From: a virus
Direction: 5' to 3' (one strand)
Length of the DNA stretch: 44,424 nt
Virus record (IMG/VR): IMGVR_UViG_3300021076_000006
Span: 1 to 44,424 of that record
Position 1 is the first letter of the stretch, and every line of letters starts with the position of its first letter. Shown here piece by piece: positions 8,236-15,882 of this stretch. A model generated the notes under the pieces. It saw only the letters and a program-made list of their open reading frames with translations, did no database searches and was not told where the DNA came from. The translations under genes were made by a program, and so were the position numbers.

Positions 8236-8706
8236 GTGTACCACACATACGGCGGCAACCAAACGGAGGCTAAAATTTCTGGCACCCTCACAGTCGCAAA
8301 TTCCGTAATCTCCGCAACCGTCGAAGCTCTTTACACGTCTGCAACTCAACTCACTGGCTACTCGGCAGATGATGCGTTTGACTTCGACGCGGTAGAGAAC
8401 GGCGAATATCAAATGGGCATCGATGGCACCCTGTCTGCGGGTTTCGTTTATAACGAGATTCCGTTCACGGTGACGTTCAATGCTGATAGTCCCTCTGTTC
8501 AAATCTTCGAAAACATTTGGAGCTACGAACAGTCTAACCGTACCAAACTGTCGCACAACTGGACAATCACGTTGCCAAATTTGAGCCGCCGTTACGACCT
8601 CAAAAATGGCTTCATGAAAAGCTACAAAGCACCAAGCGGCAAGAAAATATTGCAGCCTGCCGTGGTGCAGCTCGTGTTTGCCCGTATCGAACCTTCTTCG
8701 GCTTAA
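8236..8706 (+). CDS. Putative tail tube protein, unusual start
   Basis: 156 aa if begun at GTG 8236. It is beta-rich, with FVYNEIPFTVTFNADSPSV, then IFENIWSYEQ, and a C-terminal LQPAVVQLVFARI, similar to proteins annotated as tail tube or tail fibre next to DUF3383 sheath genes. The start is odd. No ATG lies near the domain's beginning and GTG 8236 has no Shine-Dalgarno. A perfect GGAGG (8265-8269) precedes an in-frame ATT at 8275, which would give a 143-aa protein. The upstream HNH insertion may have altered this 5' end. Confidence 0.7.
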   Translation: MYHTYGGNQTEAKISGTLTVANSVISATVEALYTSATQLTGYSADDAFDFDAVENGEYQMGIDGTLSAGFVYNEIPFTVTFNADSPSVQIFENIWSYEQSNRTKLSHNWTITLPNLSRRYDLKNGFMKSYKAPSGKKILQPAVVQLVFARIEPSSA

Positions 8707-8718
8707 TAGGCTCGTATC

Positions 8719-8934
8719 ATGCCACTCGTCAAAGGTGAGAGCGACAAGTCCCGTTCAAATAACATCAAACGGGAAATTGAAGCAGGCAAACCCGCAAAGC
8801 AAGCAGAAGCGATAGCGTACAGTGTGCAGCGCAAAGCGGGGGGTAAAGACCGTGCTTATGATGCCAAAGCGAGTTTTTTCGCGTTGCATAAGTACGCAGA
8901 AGACTGCATGAATTACGACAAACGCAAACGCTGA
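8719..8934 (+). CDS. Small conserved basic phage protein
   Basis: 71 aa, strongly basic. It has the pattern NNIKREIEAGKPAKQAEAIAYSVQRKA, seen in many small phage proteins of unknown function, followed by AKASFFALHKYAEDC. It is the last gene of the capsid-tail operon, just before a terminator. Confidence 0.75.
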   Translation: MPLVKGESDKSRSNNIKREIEAGKPAKQAEAIAYSVQRKAGGKDRAYDAKASFFALHKYAEDCMNYDKRKR

Positions 8935-8994
8935 TACAGTGTTAAAGCCAGTAACCTCGTCGCCGATACGTTACGCGTATTGCCGTCACGGTAG

Positions 8995-9024
8995 AAAGCC
9001 AGCCCAAACGGGCTGGCTTTTCTT
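8995..9024 (+). terminator. Terminator closing the structural operon
   Basis: 11-bp stem AAAGCCAGCCC / GGGCTGGCTTT with an AAAC loop and a T-rich tail (TCTTTT) on the plus strand. It lies between convergent operons and may also slow minus-strand transcription from the 9052-10014 genes. Confidence 0.85.
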
Positions 9025-9051
9025 TTCGTGCATCGCGTTGTAGCGCGTAGA

Positions 9052-9699
9052 TCATGCTGGGTTCGCAGTGGCCCAGTATTCTAGTGCGGCACGGTGCAAG
9101 GCGCGCTGTGCGTCGTCAAACCCAACAGGAGAAGATGTTAGCCCAACAAAGGCCCCCGCTGACGCGTAGGCTGTCATGCCGCGCGCTTGAATAAAAGCGC
9201 GGCATTGATCCAGGTGCTTTGCGGCATCGACTGCACCTAATTTAGCGGCTAGTTGCGCAACCAATGCCCTTGCGGCGTCGTCGGTTAGCGTTTCGGTTGG
9301 TGTTTCGATTGGTGCTGCGTTAAGCTCAATTATCGGTGCTACACCAAGTTGCTCGGCAGTTTGCGGTGCAGTAGCTGCAAACGTTCGCGGGTCGAGTTGA
9401 GTCTGTGCGGGCGGCGTAAACGGCCATTCCGCAGACGTGGTGACGGCTTTCTCTGCTTCGATGTCAGCTTTCGTGCGGCGCTTGCGTTTAGCACCTTCTG
9501 GTGCGGTAGTTGCGGTGTTTTCGCCTTGTTCAGTTGTTTGCGCTGGCGCTTGCGCTACCACCTCACCGTCGCAGCCTACCCGAGACTCCGAGTAGTCAGA
9601 CGCAGCAAGTAGTTGCTGCAACGCGTACTTAGGCTGTTTAAACCCAGCCCATTCTGTGAACGCGTTGAGTTCGTCCAGCGTGTCAAATGAGATATGCAT
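9052..9699 (-). CDS. Hypothetical protein, Ala/Thr-rich with basic patch
   Basis: 215 aa, second gene after the regulator promoter. Residues 1-40 form a compact start (FDTLDELNAFTEWAGF). Residues ~50-85 are low-complexity and contain the basic KRKRRTKADIEAEKA motif common in phage early-region proteins. The C-terminal ~80 residues look helical (DDAARALVAQLAAKLGAVDA). I recognise no enzyme family. Co-transcription with the HTH gene suggests an early role. Confidence 0.65.
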   Translation of the reverse strand: MHISFDTLDELNAFTEWAGFKQPKYALQQLLAASDYSESRVGCDGEVVAQAPAQTTEQGENTATTAPEGAKRKRRTKADIEAEKAVTTSAEWPFTPPAQTQLDPRTFAATAPQTAEQLGVAPIIELNAAPIETPTETLTDDAARALVAQLAAKLGAVDAAKHLDQCRAFIQARGMTAYASAGAFVGLTSSPVGFDDAQRALHRAALEYWATANPA

Positions 9700-9729
9700 G
9701 TGTATTTCTCCTGTGTGGTTGTGGTGTTG

Positions 9730-10014
9730 TTACGCCGCTACAGCGGCGCGCTCTTTTGCCGCCTGCACTGCGCGCAACTCGCGCTGCGTCTCGAGCAACG
9801 CCCAGCGTACACTAAGTGCGGCCTCGTTTGCTTTGATGTACGCGCCAGCGGCTTGCAAGCGCTCAATAGAGATTGAGTTCGTGTTGCGCATGGTGTAAAT
9901 GGCACGCACTGACGTTTTGAACAGTGTGGCCGACTCTTTGATACCGATAACATCGGTCAATTCGCGCACGTTGAGTTTTTCCAACGGCTTGCTCAAAAAA
10001 CATACTTTGGTCAT
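9730..10014 (-). CDS. Small HTH (Cro-like) transcription regulator
   Basis: 94 aa. Residues ~14-52 (LNVRELTDVIGIKESATLFK, then TSVRAIYTMRNTN) match a Cro-like helix-turn-helix: a loop, a helix with A-x2-F, a turn, then a recognition helix with S-x-R-A-I-Y. The C-terminus is a helical, charged tail. It has a strong AGGAG site. A perfect 12-bp inverted repeat straddles its promoter (10033-10075), which suggests autoregulation. It is the only obvious DNA-binding regulator in the window and may control the switch between early and late transcription. Confidence 0.65.
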   Translation of the reverse strand: MTKVCFLSKPLEKLNVRELTDVIGIKESATLFKTSVRAIYTMRNTNSISIERLQAAGAYIKANEAALSVRWALLETQRELRAVQAAKERAAVAA

Positions 10015-10032
10015 GGTGTAATTCTCCTAAGT

Positions 10033-10075
10033 TTGACTATACGCAAAGTGTAGCTAAGTTTCTGCGTATAGTCAA
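10033..10075 (-). promoter_or_regulatory. Promoter with perfect dyad operator of the HTH gene
   Basis: Minus strand: -35 TTGACT (10070-10075), 17-bp spacer, -10 TACACT (10047-10052). The same DNA contains a perfect inverted repeat TTGACTATACGC (10033-10044) / GCGTATAGTCAA (10064-10075). One arm covers the -35 and the other lies just downstream of the -10, so a bound dimer would block the promoter. The binding protein is inferred to be the downstream HTH product. Confidence 0.75.
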
Positions 10076-10082
10076 CTTAATG

Positions 10083-10607
10083 TTAAGCCTTGTTCATTTT
10101 GTTTAATCGGTCTGCCATTTCAATGGCCGGGTTTGCGGCTTTATAGTGCCTGCGAATCCCGTTAGGCGCAAAGTCTTGATAGTTGTCCTCCGCGTCGTAT
10201 CTGCGCACAACAATCTCATGGCTACCGAGCGACCACGCGCACCAAGGTTCCCACTTCGGGTCATCGTCCTGTGACAATGCGGGATGTTCCAGTGACGCGC
10301 TGTCCGGCACGTATTCGGGCTCGGGCGCAATTCCAGCGGGGGCTGCCGGTGCTGTCAGACGATCTTCTACTAACTTGGCGTAGCCTGCGATGTCATGCCA
10401 ATTGTCGGCGTAGGTCGGATCGCCTGACAAAATGCGTGATGCTTTGTCGCAAATTACATCAAGCGCTTGCTGCATGTCGTAGTCCAGCATCACCCAATTG
10501 TCGGAATTGCGCAACACGTTTTTTAGACTCTGCGCAGTCGCGGCATTTTCGGCAAACGTGCCGTAACGTTGACCCCGTTGCTTAAGTGTTTCGTTGATAT
10601 CGGTCAT
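10083..10607 (-). CDS. DUF6378-like protein
   Basis: 174 aa. The N-terminal ~85 residues match DUF6378: LKQRGQRYGTFAENAA, DYDMQQALDVICDKASRI and DPTYADNWHDIAGYAKLVED, an all-helical fold related to nucleotide-metabolism proteins. Residues ~85-120 are a Pro/Ala/Glu linker. The C-terminus (W-x-PW-x-AWSLGSHEIVVRR) looks like a separate small beta domain. A strong promoter precedes it inside the end of the polymerase gene. A role in nucleotide pools is inferred from the family and from its neighbours. Confidence 0.7.
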   Translation of the reverse strand: MTDINETLKQRGQRYGTFAENAATAQSLKNVLRNSDNWVMLDYDMQQALDVICDKASRILSGDPTYADNWHDIAGYAKLVEDRLTAPAAPAGIAPEPEYVPDSASLEHPALSQDDDPKWEPWCAWSLGSHEIVVRRYDAEDNYQDFAPNGIRRHYKAANPAIEMADRLNKMNKA

Positions 10608-10639
10608 TTATTCCTCACTGTTTAAGTTTGTGTAAGTCT

Positions 10640-10668
10640 ATTGTAACGTGCTTTTACGGGTTTGTCAA
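10640..10668 (-). promoter_or_regulatory. Strong promoter of the DUF6378-like gene
   Basis: Minus strand: TTGACA (10663-10668), 17-bp spacer, TACAAT (10640-10645). It overlaps the last codons of the upstream polymerase gene, so this gene can be transcribed separately from the replication operon. Confidence 0.75.
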
Positions 10669-12635
10669 TCTTTACGCCATTGATCGTTCGTATAGCCTTC
10701 TGCGTTTAACGGCAGGCCGGGAGCCCATGACGGAGCTATGCGCATGCGGTCTTTCAGTTGTTCGAGTCGCAGCGCGGCACGTTCTTTCGGCACTTCCATC
10801 ACAATCTGATCATAGACGTGATGCACGATGCGTTCGGCTTGTTCGACATCAAGCATGATTTCCCAAAAGAAGTCACGCGCAAGCCCTTGTGTCATGTTGT
10901 TTGACAGAATCTTACGATCTAGCGTTTCTACGTAGCCTTCGGGTTTGTCGTATATCGCAACTGGCGCAGACGCACCGGGATCAAGGTGCAACCTGGCGTT
11001 GTGGTAACTGATTGCACGGCCTGACGGCAAACGCATGCGCAATGCCGTATCATCACGCACAAACACCACTTTCGAGCAGAAACCCCGCCCGATTGGCATC
11101 TCTACCTCGCGCCCCGGTTGATCAAGGGCTATCAACGCGCAGTATTCCAGCACCGACCACCAGCGTTCAAGCATAGGATGGCCTGCCCGGTATTTATAGA
11201 CAATATCGTCTACCTGCTCAGAGGGCAAATGCACGCCGTAGTTACCGGCCATGCTGACAAATGCACCTGCACCGCCACCATACTGCAGGGCTAGCCGGAC
11301 CACTTTTCCGATCTGCCGTTGATCCTTAGTCACTTCTTCGTAAGCAATGTCGAATATGCTACTCGCTTCGACTTTATACCCGTCAATATTGCGCTCGAAC
11401 TCGGTGAGCATATCCTCATCGTTAGCAATCCACGGGCCTAACCGGGCTTCGATACCCGACAAGTCAGCGTCAACGAGTGTATGGCCAGGCCATGTGGCAC
11501 GAAAAAGGGGGCGCTGTGCATCTGCTAACGCGGCCAACATCGGGCCATGCTCCGGTGCCGACAGGTATGCAACATCTTTGCGTTTGATAGCGTCAATGAA
11601 TGCTTCGCACTGTTCCACTGACTTGCCTGGTCGTGGTCGTGCAATGTTGAGCAACTGCACACCACCTGCACCGCGTGCAGTCGAACGGCCCGACAACGCG
11701 CCGTAGGGAATCGTTGAATGTCGGATTCGCCCGCCAACGTGAGCGCGCACAATCGCCGCGGATTTCTTAGGGGCGCGGGAAGCATCGAGACGCAGCGCCA
11801 ACACTTCGCGTAAGTCAGAGGGCAGGTCGTCACGCTTGGTCAGCGTCTTGATAGCTTCTTTACTCGCGTCATCCATATCAATGTCATAATTCGTCGCAAA
11901 CTCTTTGATCTTCGCAATCTCAGTTACCGCTAATACGCCGCCTTTGGTTAGCACCGTGATCTGGTAATCAAGCTGCGCCTCTGCTAACGTCTTAAGTTCT
12001 TCCATGCAGCGTGCAGCCTCTACATCAGCACCAAACCCGCGAGCGTTAATCTTCATATCGAGTTCGAAGAATGCCTGCTCGCGTGCGGGCACGGGCTGCG
12101 TAGCACGGGCTAACCCGATCATGGCATCCGTATCGGTCACTGCATACTGATACATCCGGGCGAACTCGGCGGGGTGGGTTTGTGGAGTCCAATCCGGGTG
12201 CTTAGCAATCTCCTTCATCACTTTGCCCCCCGCTACATCCTTGCGGATTGGCAAGCCCATTGCATCGCATGCACCCTCCAACGAACCGGGCAAACCGTTG
12301 TAGCGCGCACGAAACGCTGTGCAACGAACCTGTTCGATCTTGATCTGGGGTAATTCCGGGCAGTACGCACTCAGGACGGTATTCCAAATGTGAAAATCGA
12401 AAGGTGCGTTATGCGCCCAGAACTCGCCGCCGAACTTGATGTGCGCAAGTACATCAGCAGGTAATGGTTGGCCGAATTCCCACAGCGCGGTTTGCGTCAT
12501 GTTCGGCAAGCGGTATGTAAAACACGTCGGGCGTGTAGTGGGGTCGTTTAGATAGCGATCTAGCCCTTCGGAAGGCAGATCACACAGGCTGGTCGTCTCA
12601 AAGTCCAGCCACAAAGCGCGGTCGAATTCGTTCAC
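10665..12635 (-). CDS. Family A DNA polymerase with 3'-5' exonuclease
   Basis: 656 aa. Proofreading exonuclease: Exo I D11-x-E13 (LWLDFETT), Exo II N76-x3-D80 (HNAPFDF), Exo III Y164-x3-D168. Polymerase: motif A D391-LSGIEAR, motif B R440-x3-K444-x7-Y452, motif C Y608-D609-Q610 followed by IVMEV. There is no 5'-3' exonuclease domain. Motif C is HDE in the Pol I type; here the His is Tyr and the Glu is Gln, while the essential Asp is kept. It overlaps the small membrane gene upstream by 4 bp. It is the replicative polymerase of the phage. Confidence 0.95.
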   Translation of the reverse strand: MNEFDRALWLDFETTSLCDLPSEGLDRYLNDPTTRPTCFTYRLPNMTQTALWEFGQPLPADVLAHIKFGGEFWAHNAPFDFHIWNTVLSAYCPELPQIKIEQVRCTAFRARYNGLPGSLEGACDAMGLPIRKDVAGGKVMKEIAKHPDWTPQTHPAEFARMYQYAVTDTDAMIGLARATQPVPAREQAFFELDMKINARGFGADVEAARCMEELKTLAEAQLDYQITVLTKGGVLAVTEIAKIKEFATNYDIDMDDASKEAIKTLTKRDDLPSDLREVLALRLDASRAPKKSAAIVRAHVGGRIRHSTIPYGALSGRSTARGAGGVQLLNIARPRPGKSVEQCEAFIDAIKRKDVAYLSAPEHGPMLAALADAQRPLFRATWPGHTLVDADLSGIEARLGPWIANDEDMLTEFERNIDGYKVEASSIFDIAYEEVTKDQRQIGKVVRLALQYGGGAGAFVSMAGNYGVHLPSEQVDDIVYKYRAGHPMLERWWSVLEYCALIALDQPGREVEMPIGRGFCSKVVFVRDDTALRMRLPSGRAISYHNARLHLDPGASAPVAIYDKPEGYVETLDRKILSNNMTQGLARDFFWEIMLDVEQAERIVHHVYDQIVMEVPKERAALRLEQLKDRMRIAPSWAPGLPLNAEGYTNDQWRKD

Positions 12636-12826
12636 TGTTTAACCTCGAACAAGATTGAAATAAACCCATACGACATAAACAAAAACCCCGCGCCTGCGCA
12701 AGATAGCAAAGCAAGCAGCAGGTAGGACGGGACAATGCCCGCTAACATAAGCGCAGCGATGCCGCAACCGAAGCAAGCAACGGCGAGCACGAGCCGCACG
12801 ACGACTAACACGCAATTTGCAAACAT
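12632..12826 (-). CDS. Small two-span membrane protein
   Basis: 64 aa with two hydrophobic segments (about residues 5-30 and 35-57) and little else, so it is an inner-membrane protein. It lies between helicase and polymerase genes, has an AGGAG-type site and overlaps the polymerase start by 4 bp. Its function is unknown; membrane tethering of replication or superinfection exclusion are only guesses. Confidence 0.7.
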   Translation of the reverse strand: MFANCVLVVVRLVLAVACFGCGIAALMLAGIVPSYLLLALLSCAGAGFLFMSYGFISILFEVKQ

Positions 12827-12835
12827 GACGTTCTC

Positions 12836-14677
12836 CTATTTGTAATCGGGATCATAACGGAAAGATACTAATTGCTCATCACGAACAAAGCGTATCTCAG
12901 TTATAAAGATAAGCCCATCTTCGTATTTTGTCAAGGTAATGTCAGTAGGTTTAGGGAGCGTGTTCCGCGTCAGCAACACGCGGTAAGCCTCACTAGGCAA
13001 GCGTTGCCCGGTAGCCGCCTCGTAATACTTGCGCGCTTGCGCAAAGAATTTGTTATCTGCCGTGGTGCGGTCAAAATCGAGTTGCAGCTGGTACGCGCCA
13101 AATTCTGTCTCAAACGCAAAGTTAAGTACGCTGTTTCCTGCGGGCTCAATCTGCATTGCATATACTTCTAGTGCACGCGTCTCTTTGCACACCTCGTCAC
13201 GCAGCACCACGTTATCCTCATCATGGATGTCGTAGCTGTCGGCGTCACCCATGCCACGAGGCCCACGCTCCACGCGCTGGCGCAAACCTAGAAAGCCTTG
13301 GCGGGGCCTTCCGCACTGACGGCACGTTAAATGCTCCGCGTCGTTGAGATAGCCGCAGCCTTCTGTACCTTCTTCCATCAAGCCCAGCAAGACGCGCATA
13401 TCAGGCTGTTCGGCGGGAGAGCTGACGGGAAAGCGCAGCGCGGAACGTTCCCGCGCTACGGCGGGGATAACACCGCCCAGTTCGTCACGCCTTGGCGGCG
13501 TTTGTATCGTCTGGTCGGTACACTCCCATAAGCCCACGCGAGAATCGCCGCTTGTCACGTCTTTGTTAATCGGCCCGTGGCGAACAAAATTGCCGCCAGC
13601 ATCAAGCACGAGGCAATTATCTTTGCCTGGGTAAGGGCGAAACCCGCGCCCGACGATCTGCCGCCACAGCACGAGGGATCGCGTTGGCCGGTAGCAAACG
13701 ATGCAATCCACGAACTTAGCGTTAAATCCGGTAGTTAGCATGGCCACACTGACTATGTGCCGGTGCTTCTTCTTGAGGTATTCGTCGATACCGACGACGC
13801 GCTCATTCTTTTCTAGTTCACCGTGAATAATGACCGACGATTCGCCCGCTTCGCACAGCGCATTATAAATCATGCGCGCATGCTCGATATTGACTGCAAA
13901 ATGCATAAAATGCTTGCGGTCTGGCGCGTTGTCCAAGGCTACCGCGACACACTCCCGCGTTATCTCCATCGCAACCCGCGCTAATTCTGCTTCGTCAAAG
14001 TCGCCACCCTTGGTCTTAACGTTGCTCGTGTCGATCTGAGGAAAACGAATAGACGGCGCGACAACAGGGGATATATAGCTTTCACGCACTAAGCGATTGA
14101 AGTTGCGCCCAGAGGTTAAGTCGTACACCACGGACGAAAACAACCCACACTGCGTCAACGGTACAACTTTCAAGCCTTTCATGATGAAAGGAGTAGCAGT
14201 CAGCCCGATAAAGCGCACGTTTGGGCGCAACGCCCGCAACCCGTCAACAATCGCCTTTGCGGTTTTCAAGTCAATGTTAAAAGTATGCGCTTCGTCAATG
14301 AGCACATAATCAACCGGCCCAAAACGTTTCACTTGTCTAGACACAGATTGCGGCGAACCAATGATGATCTGCGACATCCGATCTTTCATATTCAGCCCGG
14401 CGCAATACACACCAAGCCGCGCAGTCAGTGCTGGCGCGATGAAACCCACTGCTTCGTCAACGTTCTGCTTCACCAATTCCATCGATGGTGCGAGCGACAG
14501 AATACGAGCGTTCGGGGTGAGCTGTAGCAGTCGCTCAATCAGCATCGCGTTGATTAACGCCTTACCGCCCCCGGTCACGATAGCCGCTACCGGGTGTACA
14601 TTGTCTGCAATGCGTATTGATTCAATAACAGCGTCTACCGCCTCCGCTTGATACCAGCGAGGTTCTAGTCTAGCCAT
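12836..14677 (-). CDS. SF2 DEAH-type helicase with zinc-ribbon insert
   Basis: 613 aa. RecA domain 1: Q-motif region (PRWYQAEAV), Walker A T35-GGGK39-A40, DEAH at 128-131, TATP at 160-163. RecA domain 2 ends with motif VI QIVGRGFRPYPG. Then comes a four-Cys pattern (GCGYLNDAEHLTCRQCGRP) and a C-terminal domain of ~170 residues with WD-poor beta pattern. Walker A ends in Ala where Ser/Thr normally binds magnesium. The architecture resembles phage SSL2/UvsW-like helicases that act in recombination-dependent replication or origin unwinding. No clear ribosome site precedes the ATG. Confidence 0.88.
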   Translation of the reverse strand: MARLEPRWYQAEAVDAVIESIRIADNVHPVAAIVTGGGKALINAMLIERLLQLTPNARILSLAPSMELVKQNVDEAVGFIAPALTARLGVYCAGLNMKDRMSQIIIGSPQSVSRQVKRFGPVDYVLIDEAHTFNIDLKTAKAIVDGLRALRPNVRFIGLTATPFIMKGLKVVPLTQCGLFSSVVYDLTSGRNFNRLVRESYISPVVAPSIRFPQIDTSNVKTKGGDFDEAELARVAMEITRECVAVALDNAPDRKHFMHFAVNIEHARMIYNALCEAGESSVIIHGELEKNERVVGIDEYLKKKHRHIVSVAMLTTGFNAKFVDCIVCYRPTRSLVLWRQIVGRGFRPYPGKDNCLVLDAGGNFVRHGPINKDVTSGDSRVGLWECTDQTIQTPPRRDELGGVIPAVARERSALRFPVSSPAEQPDMRVLLGLMEEGTEGCGYLNDAEHLTCRQCGRPRQGFLGLRQRVERGPRGMGDADSYDIHDEDNVVLRDEVCKETRALEVYAMQIEPAGNSVLNFAFETEFGAYQLQLDFDRTTADNKFFAQARKYYEAATGQRLPSEAYRVLLTRNTLPKPTDITLTKYEDGLIFITEIRFVRDEQLVSFRYDPDYK

Positions 14678-14684
14678 GATGTAA

Positions 14685-14712
14685 GTTAAATCTTAGTGGG
14701 AATATAAGTTAT
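14685..14712 (-). promoter_or_regulatory. Candidate promoter upstream of the helicase
   Basis: On the minus strand a TTACAA-like -35 is followed after about 16 bp by TAAGAT, in the AT-rich 50-bp gap before the helicase ATG. The spacing is slightly short, and other TATAT/TACAAT words lie nearby, so the exact hexamers are uncertain. Confidence 0.35.
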
Positions 14713-14729
14713 TGTAACAGATTTGTTGA

Positions 14730-15029
14730 TCAAACCGCGCCTTTCGTCGTCTTCATGGTCGGTAGTTGTTTCCAGTCTTCCGAGTCGCTGAGCGACACGG
14801 TGCCCCACATGAGCGGATTTTCATAATTCACGGGGTGCGAGCATTCGCCAAACTCACGCTTAAAGACTGGCCGCCAAAACATCGGACCGTCGTCGTCGGC
14901 GTGTCGGGCGTTTGCGTATGCGATCGAGCGTCCTTTGTACAACCAAAAGAATTGCTCGCCAATCTTTACGCCCAGTTCTGCATTGTCATTAACGACCCAT
15001 TCGACTTGCGCTGTTGTCAGTTCTTGCAT
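14730..15029 (-). CDS. Hypothetical early protein
   Basis: 99 aa from the ATG at 15029, set by AAAGG six bases upstream (an in-frame TTG lies two codons earlier). Trp-rich with FFWLYKGRSIAYANARHADDDGP and MFWRPVF. It has no membrane segment and no motif I recognise. It is the last of four small genes after the primase-helicase. Confidence 0.65.
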   Translation of the reverse strand: MQELTTAQVEWVVNDNAELGVKIGEQFFWLYKGRSIAYANARHADDDGPMFWRPVFKREFGECSHPVNYENPLMWGTVSLSDSEDWKQLPTMKTTKGAV

Positions 15030-15066
15030 GGTCAACCTTTCTTCGGAATAAATGGCGCAGTGTCAG

Positions 15067-15279
15067 CTACACAACAATGGAACGACTTGTATCGGGAACG
15101 AGTATGCAAATCTCCCCTTTGCGCTTGCCAGATTTAGCTGCGCGGAATACGCCGCCAGTGCATTTGATTTGACCTTCACCTATAACTTCTGCGCAGTACA
15201 ACATGAAATTCTCTCGCGTATCGGCAAGCCGGGCTAACGCTTCTCGACCATAAGTTGTGTCTTTAAATACATTTTCCAT
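15067..15279 (-). CDS. Hypothetical small early protein
   Basis: 70 aa, AGGAGC ribosome site, starting 3 bp beyond the previous stop. It has an N-terminal helical half (GREALARLADTRENFMLYCAE) and a basic C-terminal half with AKSGKRKGE. I do not recognise the family. Its tight packing in the replication operon suggests an early function. Confidence 0.65.
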   Translation of the reverse strand: MENVFKDTTYGREALARLADTRENFMLYCAEVIGEGQIKCTGGVFRAAKSGKRKGEICILVPDTSRSIVV

Positions 15280-15281
15280 TT

Positions 15282-15557
15282 TTAGCTCCTTGGTAAGTAA
15301 GGCGCAGTGTCAGGATTCAATTCGAACACTTCGCGAATAACGGCAATTGGATAAGCGCACTCAGTCGCCCAGGGTTTGTCTGGCGTCGGACGAACAGTCC
15401 ATGCGCCTTGCCGCACACGACAAACGAACGAGCAGTCTTTACCGAGTTTGGACAGTAGCTTGACTGGCACCGGCTGCGGGCAGGTCAGGAACCTACTAGC
15501 CTCTTCGACGGTGTAGTTTTCATCGGGTTTGCCGTTGATATCGATTCGATCAGCCAT
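15282..15557 (-). CDS. Hypothetical protein of the replication operon
   Basis: 91 aa from the ATG at 15557, which has GAGG six bases upstream and overlaps the preceding stop (the frame is open four codons further). It contains NYTVEEASRFLTCPQPVPV and a basic centre; no known motif. It is translationally coupled to its upstream neighbour. Confidence 0.65.
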   Translation of the reverse strand: MADRIDINGKPDENYTVEEASRFLTCPQPVPVKLLSKLGKDCSFVCRVRQGAWTVRPTPDKPWATECAYPIAVIREVFELNPDTAPYLPRS

Positions 15558-15882
15558 GCTTGACCTCATCCAGCAAAGCGATTAGCGCGTCAGCCAAGCT
15601 AACCGCATTTGCAACAAGCGCGGTTCGCGTTAAGTCAAGTGCTATAGGGTTTGCGCTCATACCCTGCAAAGCCGCGGTTGCGATACGTTCGCGCCGTTCG
15701 CGTAGCTTGTCGCCCAGTTGTTGCGCAAACTTGCCGCCAGCGATGCGGCGCACGCGGGCAAGATAGTCGTAATCAGCTTCGGCATACTCACGGGTAAGCG
15801 ACGCGCCGTACATTGAACGTATCGCAACGTCGAGTTGTGCGCCGCCCAACGTGTCAAGATAAGCATCAGATAATTTAGTCAT
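15550..15882 (-). CDS. Hypothetical helical protein of the replication operon
   Basis: 110 aa, largely helical and charged, with KFAQQLGDKLRERRERIATA in the middle and an Ala/Leu-rich C-terminal helix (SLADALIALLDEV). It overlaps the primase-helicase stop by 4 bp, so the two are coupled. The function is unknown; it could be a partner of the primase-helicase. Confidence 0.65.
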   Translation of the reverse strand: MTKLSDAYLDTLGGAQLDVAIRSMYGASLTREYAEADYDYLARVRRIAGGKFAQQLGDKLRERRERIATAALQGMSANPIALDLTRTALVANAVSLADALIALLDEVKHG

